A DNA stretch of 64,000 nucleotides from Liriodendron chinense (GCA_003013855.2 PVNU02001893.1:124001-188000); one strand, 5' to 3'; shown: positions 1 through 11,008, numbered from the stretch's first letter. Made by a program: numbers and translations. The notes: generated from the letters alone by a model not told the origin.

Positions 1-475
1 AGCTATGGTTAGAGATAGCTATAGCAGCATTTCTGCTCACCCCTCCTTCGGGCATTTGTAGATATCCCCTAGCTAAGGTTCCCCTGATATTTGTTGACAT
101 CTATAAATATCCCCTTGTCATGACGTGCTGTCAATGGCTACTGCTTTTGAATTAGATGTTGTTGTTTTTTAGAAGGTAAATGACCAAAATGCACTGTTTG
201 AGAAAAATACAAAAATGCCCTAAAAAAAACCACCACCAACCCCATTTATTTGAAAGGGTATGTATTCCTGCATGAATTTAGTGAAAACTCTCCTATAGAA
301 AGGATGGCATGTGTTCTCTTTCTTACGTATAACACGCATGTTAGGGATTTGAGCCATTCATTAGGTAGGCTATATCGTGAACATGCCCTGAACCAAAAGT
401 AATTTTGGTCCTCCAATCAGGTAGGTCAAAGTTGTATGAAAAAAATGGGTAGTTAGAAGAAATACAACAATCCAT
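1..475. repeat. Left arm of a large imperfect inverted repeat
   Basis: The stretch at about 75-200 (TTCCCCTGATATTTGTTGAC and onward) and the stretch at 345-475 reappear, reverse complemented and diverged, at about 2050-2180 and 1760-1860. The unit could be a fold-back transposon or a long-terminal-inverted-repeat element whose left end may lie outside the window. No clear target-site duplication is visible. The family is not recognised. Confidence 0.55.
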
Positions 476-659
476 ATCCATTGTACGTGTCTGGCTCTTG
501 ACCATAGATTTCCTCAAAATCTTTGTCCACACTGATGAAAATGTCATCTCCATCATCAACCTCTCGACCCATGTCATTTGGTGCAAACAATGTAATGGCA
601 CCCGACATTTCAATCTTGCGTAGCCTTCTTCTTCTTCTTCTTCTTTTTCTTGTAGTCAT
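453..659 (-). other. Small basic/acidic ORF inside the inverted-repeat element, origin unknown
   Basis: A 68-codon frame starts MTTRKRRRRRRRLRKIEM, with an arginine run like a nuclear localisation signal, and continues into an acidic stretch (DDGDDIFISVDKDFEE). It lies between the two arms of the inverted repeat. The arginine run comes from a CTT/TTC microsatellite on the + strand, so it may be chance. It could be a captured gene fragment, as carried by Pack-MULE-type elements, or noise. No family is recognised. The rest of the centre (660-1250) holds nothing I can identify. Confidence 0.2.
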
Positions 660-1249
660 GGTGTGCTCGAATCCAATATTTCTAAATCGATTATAAATAG
701 TCCTCAGACATTGATGTTAGGTATCGACTATTGGGTTGATGAGACCACTGTATTGCTTAACAAAATAAGACTTTGTTCTAATTAGCTAGAGCTTCATCTT
801 AGCAATCTATGCCATTCGCAGATGAGAAAATCGAATTGGGAAAGGAGGGTGGAGGTTTATCGGAGCATCCAAAGACGATATCCTATTGGCATTCAAGCCC
901 CAATCTAGTTGTATGTTGATTTTGGAGAAGAAACTTCGGAGAGTGGTGGGTCTTGAGAATGATTGTGATTGGCTTTTAAATACTAGATTCGCCTCCCATC
1001 ATTGGATTTGGAGAATAGACCACTAGATCCATGATCTGTGATATATGTTTTATATTTTTAAATGTATGGTCGTGATAATGCTAATGTAAAATTGTAAATA
1101 TGGATAGATGTCTTTATTTCTATGTGTGTATGGAATAAGGTGTGGAGTTGATGTATAAAGGTTGCTTGGGATGTAATTCATCGTTCGATATTCAAAAAGG
1201 GGAGTGAGAGGGAGGGAGGTGGAATAGGGTAAGGGCTTAAGGGGTGGCA

Positions 1250-2240
1250 CACATGCCAAAATCTGTGGCATTCACCACTAGGGCACACACGTACTTACAC
1301 CGAAGTTGTATTGTTGGATTTCTTTCAAACTCCCATTTTTCTTATACAATTTTGACCTTCATGATTAGAGGCCAAAATTATTTTTGTTCTATGGCATGTT
1401 CAGGGTGTAGCATACTTGATGAATGGCCTAGGTCTTGGACATGTGACTGATGCAAGGAAGTCTGAAATGTGCACCACCCCCACGTGTGAGGGAATGGCCT
1501 AGGTCTCTAACAAATATGATTTATGCAAGGGAGTCTAAAAGTGCGCCACCCATCATGTGAGAGAGCTTTCACTAGATGTTGGAATGTTTGCCTTTTCAAA
1601 TAAATGGATCTAGTGGGCAAGTGGAGGGAGTTATTGTCTTTTTCTTGCGGCATTTTACTCATTTTATTTTCAAAAAACAACGGCATCCCACTCAAAAGTG
1701 ACAACCATTAATGGTGTGAGCCACCGTACGTACACTGAATTTGGATTGTTGAATTTCTTCTAAGCTCTCATTTTTCTCATATAATTTTGAGCTGCATGAT
1801 TAGAAGCCAAAGTTATTTTTGGTCTATGGCGTGTTCAGGGTGTAGCCTACCTAATGAATGAACTAGGTCTTGGACATTTGACTTATGCAAGGAAGTTTGA
1901 AATGTGTGCCACCCCTTCATGTGAGGGAATGGCCTAGGTCTCAGACACACGTGACTTATGTAGGGAAAGACCTTTCACTAGATGTGGGGATGTCTGTCCT
2001 TTCAGATAAATGGATCTAGTGGGTAAGTGGAGGAAATTGTTGTCTTTTCCTCAGGGCATTTTACTCATTTTATTTTCAAAAACAACAACATCCATCTCAA
2101 AAGTGACAACCATTAACAGTATACGATGCAGGGTATTTACAAATGTCAACAAACCTAAGGGGAACCTACTACAAACATCAAATGGTGGTGGGCTACCTAG
2201 AAATCTGGAAAAAGTGACGGCTATATACAAATTTCCATAA
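1250..2240. repeat. Right arm of the inverted repeat, with internal tandem duplication
   Basis: Two direct copies about 437 bp apart (roughly 1284-1720 and 1721-2130) share long blocks such as GTGTAGC.TAC.TGATGAATG, the 'ggatctagtgggcaagtgga' segment and 'cattttactcattttatttt'. Parts of these copies are also inverted relative to 1-475. The tandem duplication therefore lies within one arm of the larger inverted structure. Confidence 0.6.
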
Positions 2241-2479
2241 AGAGTATTATCATTAGTTTTTGCATAAACTTTATTAGGATAGATGCAACTTTGTTAGTGC
2301 ATGTAGAAGAATGAGATTTTGATCGGAGTGTGATCCTCTTCTTTCAGTACCGAAAGAATACATGTTGCACCTCATTGAATATTACTTCTTTATCATGTAG
2401 CCATAGTTCCCTAGGATGATGTCATACACCCCATAGGAACAACATAGGCAGAACGAGCAAAATCAAACAAGTGAAACAA

Positions 2480-3190
2480 AGAAAGGCCACTAGATCTAGT
2501 TCCCTAAGAAAGCCGTCGACCAGTCTTTAGACCATGTCTTTGGATCCTTCACAAAGAATGCTCGAGGCGTGAATTCAAATTGGCAATGTAAATTTGGTGA
2601 GTTGAGAAACATGCGAGATTCTTTTCAAGATGAAGAACATGCAAACATTTGCTATATTTAACTTACTAATGGAGGGAATGAAAGTGGATCCAGTAAGGGA
2701 ATATAGGGAGAGTAAAACAATAGATAAGTATGAACCAGTGTAAGGAGAAACCTTACCAGGATTAGTTGTCATGTTCCTCTGCATAAGACAGGGAAGCAAG
2801 AGAGATTCTGGAAACATGGCATGGGTTTGTGGGCCCAAGGCGCAGGTAGAGAAGATTGACAACAGTGAAATGCCAAGTAACCAAGATATTGGCAAAGAAT
2901 ATAAGGCTGTGAGGGAGGTGCATCAAGAATGTTGTTGGACTGGGAATAGGTGGATTTATAGTCACCATGTCCTCTAGTCGTAGCAGCATGCCATCCAGTA
3001 CTATGAAAGAAACCACGATCACAACCTTATCCATCATGCTAAGAAGCACTAAGATTAGAGCCGCTATGGCAACCACCATTATGTATACCACCACAGCCAT
3101 GCTGAGAAATGAAAGCTGGAGGCTAAACATGCTCCAATGTGGAGTGTTGTTGAAGACCCACTTCTTGTTGGAGGAGAATGGTAGGTAACT
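2480..3190 (-). pseudogene. Decayed Ty1/copia gag-protease/pre-integrase remnant
   Basis: Read on the - strand across several frames. A glycine/histidine-rich segment (GHGGGIHNGG) is followed by a degenerate zinc-knuckle-like run near 2860-2890 (C..Y.GY.A..C). Next comes a segment near 2600-2650 resembling the copia 'NVLHVP..NLLSVSQLT' region (here KRISHVSQLTKFT). Near 2550-2590 is a piece close to the copia 'CQFEFTP.AFFVKD' pre-integrase motif. Frames are broken many times and no LTRs were found. The assignment rests on these partial motifs only. Confidence 0.45.
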
Positions 3191-3236
3191 TGGCAAAGGT
3201 AGGTTTTGATTCTACGGATGCAAGAGAATAGTATTG

Positions 3237-4116
3237 GGGACTGTTTGGCGTTGCTTCTAGCAAGCAGAATTGATTTTCAAGAAACAGTTCTCTGGAATTT
3301 TTTTTTTATTGATAATTGGTTATGTGATCAATTGCATGCTTGGTAAACATGCATAAGAAAAACAATTTCCCCATGAAGGTTTCAATGGTGAGAGTTGAAT
3401 CCTCACTGTTTCCTGTGGCAGCCTGGCCCACTTAAGTCTTGGATCTACCAAAATTTTGAAGTCATACCTAACATGAACAGATGGATGGAGTGGATGTTGC
3501 ACGGTCATCTTAGTGAGCCCCATAGCACTGCAGGCATGTACACACTGCACATTTGCCATCATGGAATGTAGGACTGAGATCCAATCCATCCATTAGAAAG
3601 GGATCACTATATTGATGTCCTGGACCAAGAATTAGGTTGATCCACTGGTCAGGTGGGACAGAATTTGCAAAACAAAATTTATGGCTCTAAAACATTTGGC
3701 TGAAGTTTTCTAACCCATCCACTTGTTTCCAATATTGGAGCCTACCTTCTGAATGGGCCAGATTAATTTTAGGGAAAACATGGTCGGACCAACCAGTGGA
3801 TGGATTTGATCTTTGACCTATGTCCCATGATGGCACATGTGTGGAGGTGTATGGCTCTACACTCATGTGCAATTAACAAACCTTCCAATAAGAGAAATCT
3901 TTGATTTTATGAGTGCTTTTCACTAGTTTGTAGAAGCAGAAATAATTGTAGTAAATGGGGGGCTAGGCGCTGTGGAAAAGAGTGTAAATCTGGAAATTTG
4001 TTTTTCTAAAATGATTTAGTGGCTGGCTAACCAAACACAATTAAAGCCTAAAAAAGTGATTTTTAAATTGAAAATGACAAATAAAAAACACATTTTTTAC
4101 AAAGCCAAACAGGCTC
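3237..4116. mobile_element. Harbinger-like MITE (GACTGTTTGGC...GCCAAACAGGCTC)
   Basis: The ends GGGACTGTTTGGCGTT and (reverse complement) GAGCCTGTTTGGCTTT form short terminal inverted repeats, flanked on both sides by TTG. The inside carries a diverged piece of the palindromic GGCCCAC repeat family (about 3385-3550, with CACTGTTTCCTGTGG). There is no coding capacity. The class rests on the 3-bp duplication and GGCCTGTTTGG-type ends, which are common in plant PIF/Harbinger MITEs. Confidence 0.55.
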
Positions 4117-4665
4117 TTGATAAACAACTCATGTTTGGATCCAAGACCATTGCATACCCATTGTAATTTGTCTACATCAGAGATGAGCAATATTGAGGAG
4201 CTGATTACAAATGCTTTTGAGGCTGCACGAGTAATCAGAGATAAAGGAAGAGCCATGATGATGAGATTAAGGTTCCTTCTTCAGATAGAGCAAGCGAGCA
4301 AGAGACCGCGTAAAGGCAGTCTCAACATGAAGCAAGAGAAACACGTGATGTGATCAAACAAACAACCTTTGCAAGTGTGGCCTCAATGAGATTTGCATTG
4401 ATTCGTGATGATATTGATATTCGATCACACAATGCCACTTTGGAAACTCTTCGAGTTCAGAGAGGAGTTAGGTAAAATACAGGGATGAGGTAAAGAGATT
4501 CATCAATAAATCCCTCGAATCTTTTGTAAGCAAAGGATAGGAAGAAACTGACTTTACCGCAAAAGATAGTGGAAACTTTTGTTGGTAATATTTGAATGAG
4601 ATGGAGTCGGATGCTGAAATACAATAGAGGAAGTGGCAGGAAAATCAGAGTTGTTTTTTTTCTTT

Positions 4666-4668
<3 letters not shown>
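4117..4668. other. Unassigned intergenic stretch
   Basis: Short open frames occur (4117-4353 on +), but none has a recognisable domain. I see no repeat partner in the window. Confidence 0.3.

Positions 4669-4751
<83 letters not shown>
4669..4751. repeat. (TA)n microsatellite
   Basis: About 41 uninterrupted TA units between runs of T. The poly-isoleucine/tyrosine frames read across it are artefacts. Confidence 0.97.
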
Positions 4752-4754
<3 letters not shown>

Positions 4755-6116
4755 TTGGCTTTGATAATAGAGGAGGAAAGGCAAAACAACCGAGGCAAGA
4801 TGGGCATACAGTCAAGGAAGACGGTTAGTGTATTTTAGAGGTATATCATTTATAGGCCTCTCAAGTTTGTATTGTATGAAGAATACCCATCAAGGGGGTT
4901 TTGAATTTCAATTTCTCATAATCAATAGATAGGGATAGGGCAGCTAATTATATTCCCTTACGGTATTATACTTTTGCGTTTGACTCTACCACTCTTGATG
5001 TTATACATGGGTGGATGATATTTCCAATACCTTGTGTTACTTGGAGACTGGCACATGTATTGTTGTCAGACATGGCTTCTAAAAAAATAAGGATCACTGA
5101 TGCATCTGTACGGACAATTAATACAGCAAAAACTTATATTTTAATTGTAGATTTTCATCTCGAAAACATATCCCACAAATAAAAACAATAAACCAAAAAA
5201 AAAAAAAATTATTTTCATCTTAAAAAAAATTAAGCATAAAAAATCGGTTTTTATATCAGACATGCCTCGGAGTGTTGGACGTGCGTACATGAATGTTTCA
5301 ACATGGCATGATTGCAGAAGTTCCATGTCATTGTTACATAACTCACACAGATATGACATCCTACACATCACGTGCAGATTGTATACATTTATGGTTTTGA
5401 TCGAAACAGATACTGCATCCTATTCATCACGCCCTCTTTGTATATATTTATGGTTTGATTGAAATATTTGACCCATTCTACGAATTGTTGAATTTATTAA
5501 ACAATTTATTTATTAAACTAGGGAGCATTTTCTATCATTTTTAGTGTCTATTATGCAAAAAATTGAACAAAGATGTTAACATTTATGAGGTTTCTGTATA
5601 ACTACACCCTCCAAGGTTGATATATTAACCCTTCTTGCAATGGAATGTGTTGTGTTACCATGGTGGGTGAAAATATTATTCTGCCAAAGGCTTTTTTTAT
5701 ATAACATTTCTTATGATTGTTTGTGTGTATGTGAGAAGATTATAGGAAAAATGTGGACCTGTTTGGTAGACACCTAAAAATGAGTTCAAATCATGATTAT
5801 GTATATCATGCTTGTTGGTTCTCAAGATTACTTTTAATCCATACCGAAAAAATGATCTCTAAATACATGATTACCATTAACTAAAACGAGATGAACTCAT
5901 ATATAGGCATCTGCCAAACAAACAGTTGAGACCAGAGAAATAATGAATCTCATACATCATGGTTTACTTAAAAACAAATACAAGTATCCTAGGAATATCC
6001 GGTACCAATATCAGTATATCAGGTGATCCCTGAGACAATGCACAACAACCATCTTGTACCGCAGTTTGTCAGCAAAAATCATGCAAAAATGACAGAGTTA
6101 AAACTTGGTATTAGGT
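4752..6116. other. Intergenic AT-rich DNA, no gene seen
   Basis: Contains a small A-rich/poly-A stretch near 5190-5240 and a partial duplication of 'cacatcacgtgcagattgtatacatttatggttttgatcgaaa' at 5363-5406 and 5428-5466. Nothing else can be assigned. Confidence 0.4.
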
Positions 6117-6463
6117 CAAGAGTTATGCTGTGGACAATTTTTATGATCCTTGGCCTGAGGATATGCATGGTATGCTCGAGTTGTCAGTTTGTATGAGTGA
6201 GACCTATAGTTTGGTGATCCAGACTGTTGGTCTGACGAAGCTGACTTCAGGTGGACAATGCCCTAGGAAAACATCACAGATTGTAATCACCATACTTTGG
6301 CCCCCCCCCTTTTTTTTCAGTTGAATGTGGACTGCTGCGGTGTTTCTCTAAAACCTCTATTCATGGGCCACAAAGTGAAAGGCTGGGATTGTCCTATGAG
6401 GAGATTTTCAGTGTGGTCCATCCGGTGTCTCTGGATCGATGGACCATGGACCATTTTTTTTTT
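6117..6463 (+). repeat. Dispersed repeat, copy 1
   Basis: Closely similar over about 340 bp to 19538-19874, with shared blocks TTATGATCCTTGGCCTGAGG, GGTGATCCAGA, GTTGGTCTGACGA and TATGAGGAGATTTTCAGTGT. A weaker relative lies at about 47280-47440. It ends about 360 bp upstream of the NF-YC start, so it may sit in that gene's promoter or 5' UTR region. No ORF, LTR or terminal repeat was found. Confidence 0.6.
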
Positions 6464-6814
6464 CCCGACTGAAAAGCCTGAGTATGTACTGTGCACAGCC
6501 TCGGTGGAGGATTTTGTAATTCCTCTAGCCTTGGTCTACATCCCTGCACGATGCAACTTGGCTGCAATTCACATCCGAAACAAATAAATATTAGTTCATG
6601 AAATGCTTGATGCACTAGTATGAAATACATGTCCACAGCCGTTTCAATACAAAATCAGAATCAACTTTCATGATAGACAATTGCATCCAGAATTCTACTT
6701 CAATCCAATAAGAAGAATGCCAATGTCCAAGCATTTTGATCATTGCCATGTTACATAATCTGAGCATATATGTGTTTGCATATTTTTGATCTTTTTTTCT
6801 GCCCTTTCGAAGTC

Positions 6815-6823
6815 ATGTCATGA
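6815..6823 (+). promoter_or_regulatory. Minimal overlapping upstream ORF at the NF-YC start
   Basis: ATGTCATGA gives Met-Ser-stop, and its stop codon overlaps the first in-frame NF-YC ATG at 6820. If the mRNA includes 6815, scanning ribosomes would meet this two-codon ORF first. Just upstream, a pyrimidine-rich tract followed by AG at 6811-6812 could be a 3' splice site of a 5'-UTR intron, as is usual in plant NF-YC genes, so the transcript start is uncertain. Confidence 0.35.
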
Positions 6824-7635
6824 GCAAAACACCAGCAACAGACGACGCTGAACAAGGCACGTACGTCTACACTGTGAGCATGGACCAATCCACCCAACAG
6901 CAGCAGCCTGTGATTGGAGTTGTAACTGGTGCAGCTCAAATAGCATATGCAACTCCCTACCAAGCTTCCCCATTGGTGGCTACTGGCCCTCTCACCTCTG
7001 GGTCCATGCCTACATCTGCTCAGCCTGGCCCACACCAGCTCACGTACCAGCAGGTTCAGCACCTCCACCAGCAACAGCAGCAGCAGCAGCAACAGCAGCT
7101 CCAGGTCTTCTGGGCCAACCAGATCGAGGAGATCGAGCAGACGACTGACTTCAGGAACCACAGCCTGCCACTTGCCCGAATAAAAAAGATAATGAAGGCC
7201 GATGAGGACGTCCGGATGATCTCAGCTGAGGCCCCAGTGGTGTTCGCAAAGGCATGTGAGATGTTTATCCTGGAGCTGACTCTGCGGTCGTGGATCCACA
7301 CCGAGGAGAACAAGCGGCGGACGCTGCAGAAGAATGACATTGCTGCTGCCATCACGCGGACTGACATATTCGACTTCTTGGTTGACATCGTCCCGAGGGA
7401 TGAACTGAAAGATGAGGGGCTCGGGATCCCTCGGGCCGCGATGCCGACAGTCTGCGCCCCAGCGGACTCTGTCCCATACTACTACCTCCCGTCGCAGGTG
7501 GGGGGGCCAGGAATGATTGTGGGGAAGCCGATGGACCAAGCGGCGCTATATGGCCAACAGGCTCATCCGGTCGCCTATATGTCATGGCAGCAACCTCAGC
7601 AGCAGCAGCAGCAGCAGATGCCTGATAGTGGTTAA
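6820..7635 (+). CDS. NF-YC: Nuclear transcription factor Y subunit C (NF-YC)
   Basis: Encodes a 271-residue NF-YC. The protein pairs with NF-YB through a histone fold, and NF-YA then joins to give the CCAAT-binding trimer in the nucleus; plant NF-YCs also take part in flowering and light responses. Seen here: Gln runs at residues 25-29 and 84-93, the QVFWANQ motif at 95-101, and the H2A-like histone fold at about 110-182 (LPLARIKKIMKADEDVRMIS, then KRRTLQKNDIAAAITRTDIF). A Pro/Tyr/Gln-rich tail ends in a second Gln run (257-267). The core is intact with no intron, typical for plant NF-YC. The start is uncertain: Met21 (6880, context AGCATGG) begins MDQSTQQQQPVIGVV, which is how most family members begin, so 6880 may be the true start. 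Confidence 0.96.
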   Translation: MSKTPATDDAEQGTYVYTVSMDQSTQQQQPVIGVVTGAAQIAYATPYQASPLVATGPLTSGSMPTSAQPGPHQLTYQQVQHLHQQQQQQQQQQLQVFWANQIEEIEQTTDFRNHSLPLARIKKIMKADEDVRMISAEAPVVFAKACEMFILELTLRSWIHTEENKRRTLQKNDIAAAITRTDIFDFLVDIVPRDELKDEGLGIPRAAMPTVCAPADSVPYYYLPSQVGGPGMIVGKPMDQAALYGQQAHPVAYMSWQQPQQQQQQQMPDSG

Positions 7636-8190
7636 GAAAGTTCATAGTGGGACTTTTGAGGTGAGTGTGTTTTTTACTATAAATAGTAGAAATATGGTTT
7701 GATGTATTTGATAGAATCCAAGTGTGTTTTGGTGTGAGTGATGGTAAAAGAGTCTTACAGTAATGACTATACAAGCGATGCTGATCATGATGTGGTAGGA
7801 ATTTTACTTCCGAGTCTCAAACCGCTGATCAGGTGGGCCCACCTGTGGATGTGACTTGACCAAAGAAAATTGTTTTGAGGGGAAAGAAATGGACCAAGTA
7901 GTTCACACTCAAATGCTCAAAATTTCAAGCTGTGAAGATCATCGATCAGATCTGCTTTGCAGGTCGTGTTGCATCCGTGATGTGGCCAACTCGAACAGTT
8001 TAGGACTTGAAACATGTGCCCTGTTCACATGCCTGGACTTGGAGAGCTTACTGTAGTAATTGTAGTTGTGTTAGGATGTTTTTGTGTGTAAAGTGGATGG
8101 GACAAGATTTTGTATATAGACTTGGGTTTGCAGGGAACTGCAGTTTATGTGGTTGTTTCTGGAATTTGAAGAACTTTTGTTTCAATCTCT
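7636..8190 (+). other. Probable 3' UTR of NF-YC
   Basis: Follows the TAA stop with no further domain. A good splice-donor-like sequence (GAG/GTGAGT) lies at about 7658-7666 and acceptor-like CAG sites near 7962 and 8131, so a 3'-UTR intron is possible. No classic AATAAA was seen in the expected place. The 3' boundary is an estimate. Confidence 0.35.
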
Positions 8191-8274
8191 GCTCTATTGG
8201 TACGGACAGGGACAATTAAAGGCATGTTGTGGTTTGTTGTAGGAAAGCCTTCTTGGAAAGAAAAATCTCTTTAT

Positions 8275-8360
8275 CATGTTTGGATTGTGATTTCATGGGA
8301 TCATGATATTCATGTTTGGATTATGATTTCATGGGATCGTGATATTCATATTTGGATTAA
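8275..8360 (+). repeat. 36-bp tandem repeat, about 2.4 copies
   Basis: The unit CATGTTTGGATTGTGATTTC... starts at 8275 and again at 8311, with a partial third copy at 8347 (CATATTTGGATTA). Confidence 0.85.
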
Positions 8361-8980
8361 AGAGGAGAGATGTGATTGGGACCTTTAAAAAAAAAAACAG
8401 AAGGAAAGAAAAAGAAAGAAGAAGAAAAGAAGCCAGTAACGAGGAAATGCTTGTTGTGAATAGAACAGATTTTAGGCTCTTTTGGAGGAAGAGAACCTCT
8501 TACCCGTAACTACCTGTAGTTTATAAAATCATGAAATGAGCTTTGGGTGTACGCCATGGGAGTATTTTATGCAATCCTGCCTGTCCACATGGTCACTGCA
8601 ATGTGAAAATTGAATGCCTTTTATATCAGGCCAATCCAATGGCCACACCATAGAAAATAATGGACCAACCAAAAATGCCATGCCGTAGAAACGGTGGTGG
8701 CTCACTCCATGGTCAATAGAGTCTGATTTTTGGGCATCTTGGTTGGATGCCATGCACCATGGTGGGTCCATGCATAGCTAGTTGCATGTTTTTCTCGTCT
8801 ACGACTCAGCTGCATATGCCAAGTTCCCCGGAGCAGTTTGGAGTAGAGGATTTGGGGCATGTCTCTGGATTTCTATTTTCTTCTATTTGTTTTTATCAAT
8901 GTTTTGCTTAATATGTGGATTTCCCAAATTCACACCTTTGTAAATCCATGGATTAGGGGCAAATCAAATTCCAAAAAAAC
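8361..8980. other. Intergenic, no gene seen
   Basis: A purine-rich tract (8385-8440) is followed by a GC-richer stretch (8530-8780) with ATGGTCCACA-like words, possibly a worn copy of the palindromic repeat family found elsewhere in the window. Nothing coding. Confidence 0.3.
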
Positions 8981-9143
8981 TGAAGATTTGATTGATCTTC
9001 AAAACAAGACTCGTTTAAAAATAAATAAAACTAATTCCTTTGTGATAAATGCTCTTCAAACTGAAGATTTGATATCCTCAAATGAAGAGACTCATTTAAA
9101 ATAAATAAAAGTAATTTCTTTGTAATAAATGCTTTCCAAATTT
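8981..9143 (+). repeat. 81-bp tandem duplication
   Basis: Two copies starting TGAAGATTTGAT at 8981 and 9062, both containing TTTAAAATAAATAAAA and TTTGTGATAAATGCT or close variants. Confidence 0.8.
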
Positions 9144-10500
9144 AAGAATTTGTAGCTTATTTCCTAAGAGGTGGACTTTGAAATTTTGCTAGATCTACCA
9201 TTAATGCAAATCCATTTGATGGCCACAATTTGAACACTTGCGCATGATTGTAATCAACTTCTGTAATAGTTCATTACCGGTCTTATGTTCTCATAGGAGT
9301 TATGATCTCATTACCGGTCCCAAGCTTAAACAAGGGAGGGTTGCATTAGGTTGACAGACGTGTAAAACTTATGCCATGCGATGACTTCCTACATGAATCC
9401 GACCTATAGTCTATTTGAAAATTTGAAGATCTGGCCTTTGATATAGTGGAATGGTGGAGATTCATATACCTGAGCCCGAATTAATTAGAATAAGGCTTAG
9501 ATGATGATGGTGGATTCATATACATGCGGGGGCACATGTGCAGATGCCTCAAATCAATATAAGAGTTAATAGGATCGGTAGATATGGAACATGCCATTCA
9601 CATAGAGAGAGTGGTGGTTTGCAAGATGTGGGAGATGGGTGTCTGAGACTGTTTTAACAGGGAGTTGTTGAATTTTCCGGCGAACTGTGATGCTTGATTT
9701 TAAGGCATTTTGAAATGTACATATGGAATGCGTTAATCAAACTGACATGGTCAATGGATCCACCTTAGATACATATTAAAAACCAACCTCATTTTAAGCA
9801 ATTGTTTCTTGAATTTGTACTTTTCATTTCCATCGTCTGATTAATATTCATCAATCAGCTAGTTAGAAAATAAAATTCCATGCAAGATATTTGAAGAGTC
9901 ATTCAAATTATGGTGCATGATTTGTACGCATTCATCATTTTTCTTTTTCCATTTTACATGTCCCTGTATAGTGTTGTAGGGTAAGGAACATTTCCGCCCT
10001 GTGTGGGGTGTATGCTTCATTATTTTAACAATATACACACTATCTATGGAAGAGAGAAAAATATTTCTTTGTATCAACTATCATACTCTGCCAGAATAAC
10101 AAGGTTTTTCCATTGTAAAGGAGAAGAATGAAACCCTTCCCATGAATGGTAGAGAGAAGCAACTATCCCAAGGATTTGCACAAGATCCATGTTTTTTCAA
10201 TTCTGATATTGGGGGCTCATGGATTTTCAATTTTTTTTTAAATGTGCATCCTTTGAGTCTAAAACTCTTCTTATGTCTTCTAATAAGGCAGAGCTTTTAG
10301 CCACAGGTGGCATTGAATCGGATTCAGCCCGGAATACGGTTTGCCCAAGCCTGACCCATTTATTAATCGACCAAGAATTTCAGCTCGAACACAACCTGTG
10401 ACCCACTTCCTTATGATGGCCTGACAGGACTCACTTAAAATCCAAACTCTGAAGACTGGGCCCATGGTTTTGGTAATCTAGACGACTCTTCTAGACTAGA
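9144..10500. other. Intergenic stretch with LINE-like crumbs
   Basis: At 9290-9375 the words 'accggtcccaagcttaaacaagggagggttgcattaggttga' match a second copy at 13180-13250. At about 9475-9515, 'gaattaattagaataaggcttagatgatgatg' resembles the 3' end of the RTE-like LINE at 30150-30195. Both look like worn fragments of RTE-type LINE sequence. The rest is AT-rich with no gene. Confidence 0.4.
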
Positions 10501-11008
10501 GAGCAGATTAGGTGCGGCCTGGCCTTACCCAAGATGGTGTGGCCCTTACTGTGGGGTCCATCTTGCTGTATGTATCCTACATCTACACTGTCCATCTGTT
10601 TTTCCAGATCATTTTAGGGCATGAGCCAAAAAATGAAGTATATTCAAATCTCATGTGGACCATACTATAGGAAACAGTGGTGATTGAATGCCCTACTGTT
10701 AAAAACTTCATAGGGCCCGCCGTAATGTTTCTATAGTGTTTAATTGCCATAAAATAAGTTGCTAAGGTAACAAAAACCTGGACGATGGAAAAAAAAAAAT
10801 CAGCTTTATCCAAAACTTTTGTGGCCTACAAGAAGTTTTTATTGCTCAATCCGAGATTTGGATCTGTTTCATTTTTGTGCTCATGCCCTAAGATGATCTG
10901 GAAAAATGGATGGACCGCATGGATGAAGAATATGTACATCTAGGTGGGCCCCACAGTAAGGGCCGCACCGTCTCGGTTGAGGCCAGGGCCACATCTAATC
11001 TGCTATCA
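10501..11008. repeat. Fold-back (palindromic) repeat element with long inverted arms
   Basis: The left arm from about 10501 (GCAGATTAGGTGCGGCCTGG) pairs with the right arm ending at about 11006 (reverse complement GCAGATTAGATGTGGCCCTGG). Pairing continues inward for over 100 bp through TTTTTCCAGATCATTTTAGG and GGGCATGAG. The centre carries CTTCATAGGGCCCGCCGTAATG on one side and AACTTTTGTGGCC on the other. It is the best-preserved member of a family with about a dozen copies in the window. There is no ORF, and no convincing target duplication was found. Confidence 0.7.

Noticed and set aside
2762..3196. 144-codon hydrophobic frame on the - strand that looks like a membrane protein
   Set aside because: An adjoining frame shows copia gag and pre-integrase motifs, so the hydrophobic frame is an off-frame reading of a dead retroelement.
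4457..4838. Frames of 80-116 codons with long Ile-Tyr runs on both strands, and similar at 34554-34935
   Set aside because: They are translations of (TA)n microsatellites.
6751..7774. Long frames on the opposite strand and other frames of the NF-YC gene
   Set aside because: Shadows of a GC-rich coding region with CAG repeats. Only the 6820-7635 frame has a recognised domain.
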